Made by a program: the position numbers and the translations under genes. Under the pieces are notes generated by a model. That model was not told where the DNA came from and did not search any database. It worked only from the letters and a program-made list of their open reading frames with translations. 64,000 nt of DNA from positions 10,797,503 through 10,861,502 of the forward strand of contig NC_045143.1 in NCBI RefSeq assembly GCF_008831285.2, in the 5' to 3' direction. Origin of the DNA: Nymphaea colorata. Lineage: Eukaryota > Streptophyta > Magnoliopsida > Nymphaeales > Nymphaeaceae. Below are positions 60,986 through 64,000 of the stretch, one piece after another; within the stretch, counting starts at the first letter, position 1, and every line of letters begins with the position of its first letter.

Positions 60986-63283
60986 ATGATGAGCCCTTGG
61001 ATAGCTTGTGCGCTGGGTGCTGCTTCTTTTCTTGCATTGCTGTTGTTGCTCTTCTTCGTTCTTCATATTGTAGCCAATGGCTTCCTCAGTGGAAGTGGGA
61101 AAGGTTTACTAAAGAATGCTAAAAGGTTAAGAAGAAAAGGTAATGTCCCCTTGATCCATAAGAGTAAGAACTTTGCCCTGGAAATTTTTTCATTTGGTTT
61201 TAGAGAATTTGGTTCACCTTTGGTGTTCAGTTTTGGTTTGAACCATGAAAGAAACAGTGATCATGTTATTTTTGTTGTGGTTTTGTTTCGGTTACAGGTC
61301 GACGCCCACGGAAATTCACTCTCAAGGAGATCCATATGTATAGTGAAGAATTCAGTAATAAGATTGGAAATGGGTCAACAAACACTGTGTTCAAAGGAAA
61401 TCTGCCTGATGGCACGGAAGTTGCAATCAAGAGGCCTAATGCAGAGAGCATGTGCAGCTTATATGTCGCAGCAAGGACAGAAATTCAGGTGAAAGTAGCT
61501 GCTACCATGCCTTTGTTTAAAAATGATTGCCTAATGACAATTTTGGAAAACTAAAAGGCCAAGGATGCAAATTGGTTGATACATGTTGATGGTAGCTTCA
61601 TGTATGATTTAAGTTTTTTGCAGTTACCTTCTAACTGTAATTCTTGTTACAGATTGAGCTTCTATCACGCATTCGCCACCAAAACTTGGTGAATCTTGTT
61701 GGTCACTCAGACGAAGCAGGATGCCAGTAAGTACACAAAACCAGAGAAACAAATGGAATCTATGCTTATTGATTGTATACAACCAAATTGAGAAAAAGGT
61801 TCATGTTTTTCTTTTTCAGGGTTCTTTTGTTTCAATATGCATCAAATGGGACACTTTATGAAAATCTACATGGTTTGTCATTGGAGGTCTCAGGTTCCTC
61901 TTTGTATCTGCTGTCTTATGGTATCTGAATATTTCTTCTTGTTATGTTTCAGGGAATGAACATTTAACATGGAAACAAAGGACAAAGATCATTGGTGGTA
62001 TCGCCTATGGGCTTCACTATCTTCATTCCTGTGTTCCTCCTGTTATTCATGGTGATCTTTGTTCACAAATCGTCCTACTAACAGAGGATTATGCTGCAAA
62101 GGTAATCGTTATCTGTAACAGAGCTTTCCTTATCTGAGAAAGAAACATTGTCACGCAGAGGACCAATCCTCCTAGAGATGACAGCACAACGAGGCCTTAC
62201 TACTAAATTCCGTAATGTGCAGATTGGTGGCATAGGAAAGTCATTGCCAGGACCAGCATCTGCTGAGAAAGAGAAGAGAGATTCAACCACTCAAGCAGAA
62301 GGCATGGAGAAAGGAGAATACAGTTCTGCCAGAGATGTTTATGCATTCGGAATTCTCATTATTGAAATTGTTTCAGGAAAGATGATCACATCCGCCGATG
62401 GTGCCTGCATTCTGGACCAATGGGTACTTCTTAAAGCTCTTTCACACTTCCAAAAGATGCACACAGACACAGTGCAGTTTAACACGCATGAGTTGGATGG
62501 GTCTTATATTGCAGTTAGAATTGCTCAAAATGAACTGTTCGCAGGAGTCAACTTGGTCTTCAAAGTTCTCAAGAAAAAGATTAACGCTTTTGCAATTTCT
62601 GTCATCCAAAACCTGTTCTTCACCAACTAAACAAATGCTTAACATAGACACTAATACAAGTAAATTAACTTGTCCAAATGTGAGAAATATGAAAACGATA
62701 TTGTTTTTTACATAAAATTTACAATCGATTGTATAAAATAACTAAAGAGATTTTTTAACACTACAAACCATTGGTGTAAAGAAGGTATCAATGCCATAAC
62801 AGTTTGCTCACTGATATTGGACAATATATATCAACGTATCATTATGTATCAGCCTGTATCTCTTTATTTTTTGCTTTTTATGAATCTTGAAAATTTATTT
62901 CAAATATTTAAATTGATTTCAAAACCAAAATACTAAAAAAACAACCCATATCAGCCTTGTTGTAAGTATCCACGGATACACTCTGTCAATGAGCTATATT
63001 GATAACATGCCTGTAAACTGTTCCTGTATGTCAGACAAGGGACATTTCACCGAGCCAGGAGAAGATGCTGGACTTCATTGATCCATCAATGCATGATGTA
63101 CCGATTCCAGAGCTCGCTGCTGCCAGAGAGATTGTGAGGCTCTGCCTAAGAAGTGAGCCTCATAGGCCAACTATGGCAGACATTGTGGAACTGGTACTGA
63201 AGGACTTGAAGATCACCATTGAGGCTGCTGCACCACTCACTAGCCCTGTTACACTGAGAGGCCTTCTTGAATTGCTAGTTTGA
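60986..63283 (+). CDS. Membrane-anchored receptor-like protein kinase, probable pseudokinase
   Basis: Seven exons: 60986-61139, 61298-61488, 61653-61726, 61820-61872, 61953-62101, 62223-62423 and 63035-63283; phases consistent; 356 residues. No ectodomain: one hydrophobic helix (about 8-31), basic KNAKRLRRK, then a kinase fold. Seen: Gly loop IGNGSTNTVFKG (74-85), VAIK lysine 96, IRHQNLVNLVGHS, YGLHYLHSC, RDVYAFGILIIEIVSGK (244-260), ending HRPTMADIVELVLKDL. The catalytic loop reads HGDLCSQIV (190-198) in place of HRDLKxxN: Asp is kept, Lys and Asn are lost. The DFG position reads GIG (210-212), so the metal-binding Asp is missing. It therefore probably binds nucleotide or partners without phosphotransfer. 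I infer a membrane-bound signalling scaffold; partner unknown. Two in-frame ATGs open the gene; the first is used here. Confidence 0.88.
62424..63034 (+). other. Last intron of the receptor-like kinase gene
   Basis: 611 bp between CAATGG|GTACTT and TATGTCAG|ACAAGG. Splicing joins ILDQW to TRDISPSQEKMLDFIDPSM, as in related kinases. Reading through the intron would add 69 unrelated residues and a stop at 62628-62630. Confidence 0.8.
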
Positions 63284-64000
63284 AATTTCTAAGCTTGAAT
63301 TGAAGTCCTGGCTTTAGTTGGCATGGATTGGTTCTTGATTTGATTGAGAGCTTGACTTGGGCTGGGTTGCAAACGTATATGTAAATCTGGAACTACACTA
63401 AGCTGATAGTGAAATATTATTGTTGGTAGCTTCATTAGCAAGAAACTATGGGAATATTTAGAATTTTGTCTTCTGATTTAATTAAAAAATACCAACTTCA
63501 ACTTCTCCTCCTCTCGCTCAAATGATCGAATGTTGAAATTTTTATTGGCAGAATGCATGGTAGTTACCAATGGGTCCTCAAGATCAGTGCCATGTTTCAA
63601 GAATATGCTGCTCTGATTACAATCTGTTTTCCAAAAGCAAAACAAACAGGCTTTCATGCTTTAAGACTTCAGAAATTGTTTTTCACTTCCCGTTTCATAT
63701 TCAGACCAGAAAAAAAAATCAGCAGACTCCTGAAATGCCTAACTATATATAGGAATTCCACCATCTTAAGAGTGTTCCTGCAAATTTCTGTTATTTGAAT
63801 GTGCGCAACCTTTTTCTTTCTTTCTTCTTTTCTTTAAGAGGAGAAAGCAGTGGAAGTATCATGGTTTGAAATCATGCAACACGCTCCCAGGAGCAACATT
63901 TGTTGTTTGTGGCGTAAAACTCTATCACCTGGTTGTGCAGAATGCTTAGAGATGTCAATATATACGATTTGGATTATATATCCGATGAACAGTTCCAAAA
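63284..64000. other. 3' flank of the receptor-like kinase gene
   Basis: 3' UTR and spacer by position. Small overlapping frames at 63553-63798 have no family resemblance. No further gene recognised before the window ends. Confidence 0.5.

Noticed and set aside
62424..62630. Read-through of the receptor-like kinase frame to a stop at 62630
   Set aside because: The continuation has no kinase similarity, whereas splicing to 63035 restores the family sequence in phase.

Overview
The window is nuclear DNA of a flowering plant. The evidence is spliced genes with GT-AG introns of 72 bp to 2.7 kb, plant-specific plastid and mitochondrial proteins, low gene density (six genes in 64 kb), A/T-rich spacers, and many plant-type transposable elements (LINE, SINE, MITE, Mutator-like, copia relic). 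Nothing in it fixes the species. No prokaryotic, viral or organellar gene was seen.

Layout. (1) 1-5578, minus strand: plastid FAD synthetase gene, cut at its 3' end by the window edge. (2) 5.6-14.6 kb: gene-poor spacer with a 200-bp tandem array, three copies of an A/T-rich dispersed repeat, several GAGCTCGA-rich elements (one a clear Mutator-like MITE with 10-bp target duplications) and SINEs. (3) 14737-15141, plus: two-exon mitochondrial ribosomal protein uL30m. (4) 15.1-32.8 kb: a long stretch without a gene I can name, holding two Tourist-like MITEs with TAA duplications, a copia RNase H relic, a 12-unit satellite, 49-bp and 50-bp tandem arrays and a tRNA-derived SINE. (5) 33137-37121, plus: SR-protein kinase (SRPK), four coding exons. 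(6) 38799-42078, minus, convergent with SRPK: five-exon plastid HPP-family (NITR2-type) transporter. (7) 47244-48581, minus: three-exon plastid-type small multi-drug export family protein, with a 57-bp triplication just upstream. (8) 50.6-55.6 kb: a 154-bp retroposon with 23-bp target duplications, then a decayed L1-type LINE on the minus strand. (9) 55.6-60.9 kb: repeats, including a SINE with 16-bp duplications and a long fold-back element. (10) 60986-63283, plus: seven-exon membrane-anchored receptor-like kinase that has lost its catalytic-loop Lys and Asn and its DFG Asp, so probably a pseudokinase.

The genes are independent housekeeping and signalling loci, not an operon or cluster. Three of the six (FAD synthetase, HPP transporter, small multi-drug export protein) appear plastid-targeted and one is mitochondrial. 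I rebuilt exon structures by hand from reading frame, phase, splice sites and remembered family conservation; all six gene models keep phase at every junction. I found no clearly new biological system. The most unusual items are the pseudokinase and the mobile elements whose boundaries can be set by target-site duplications.
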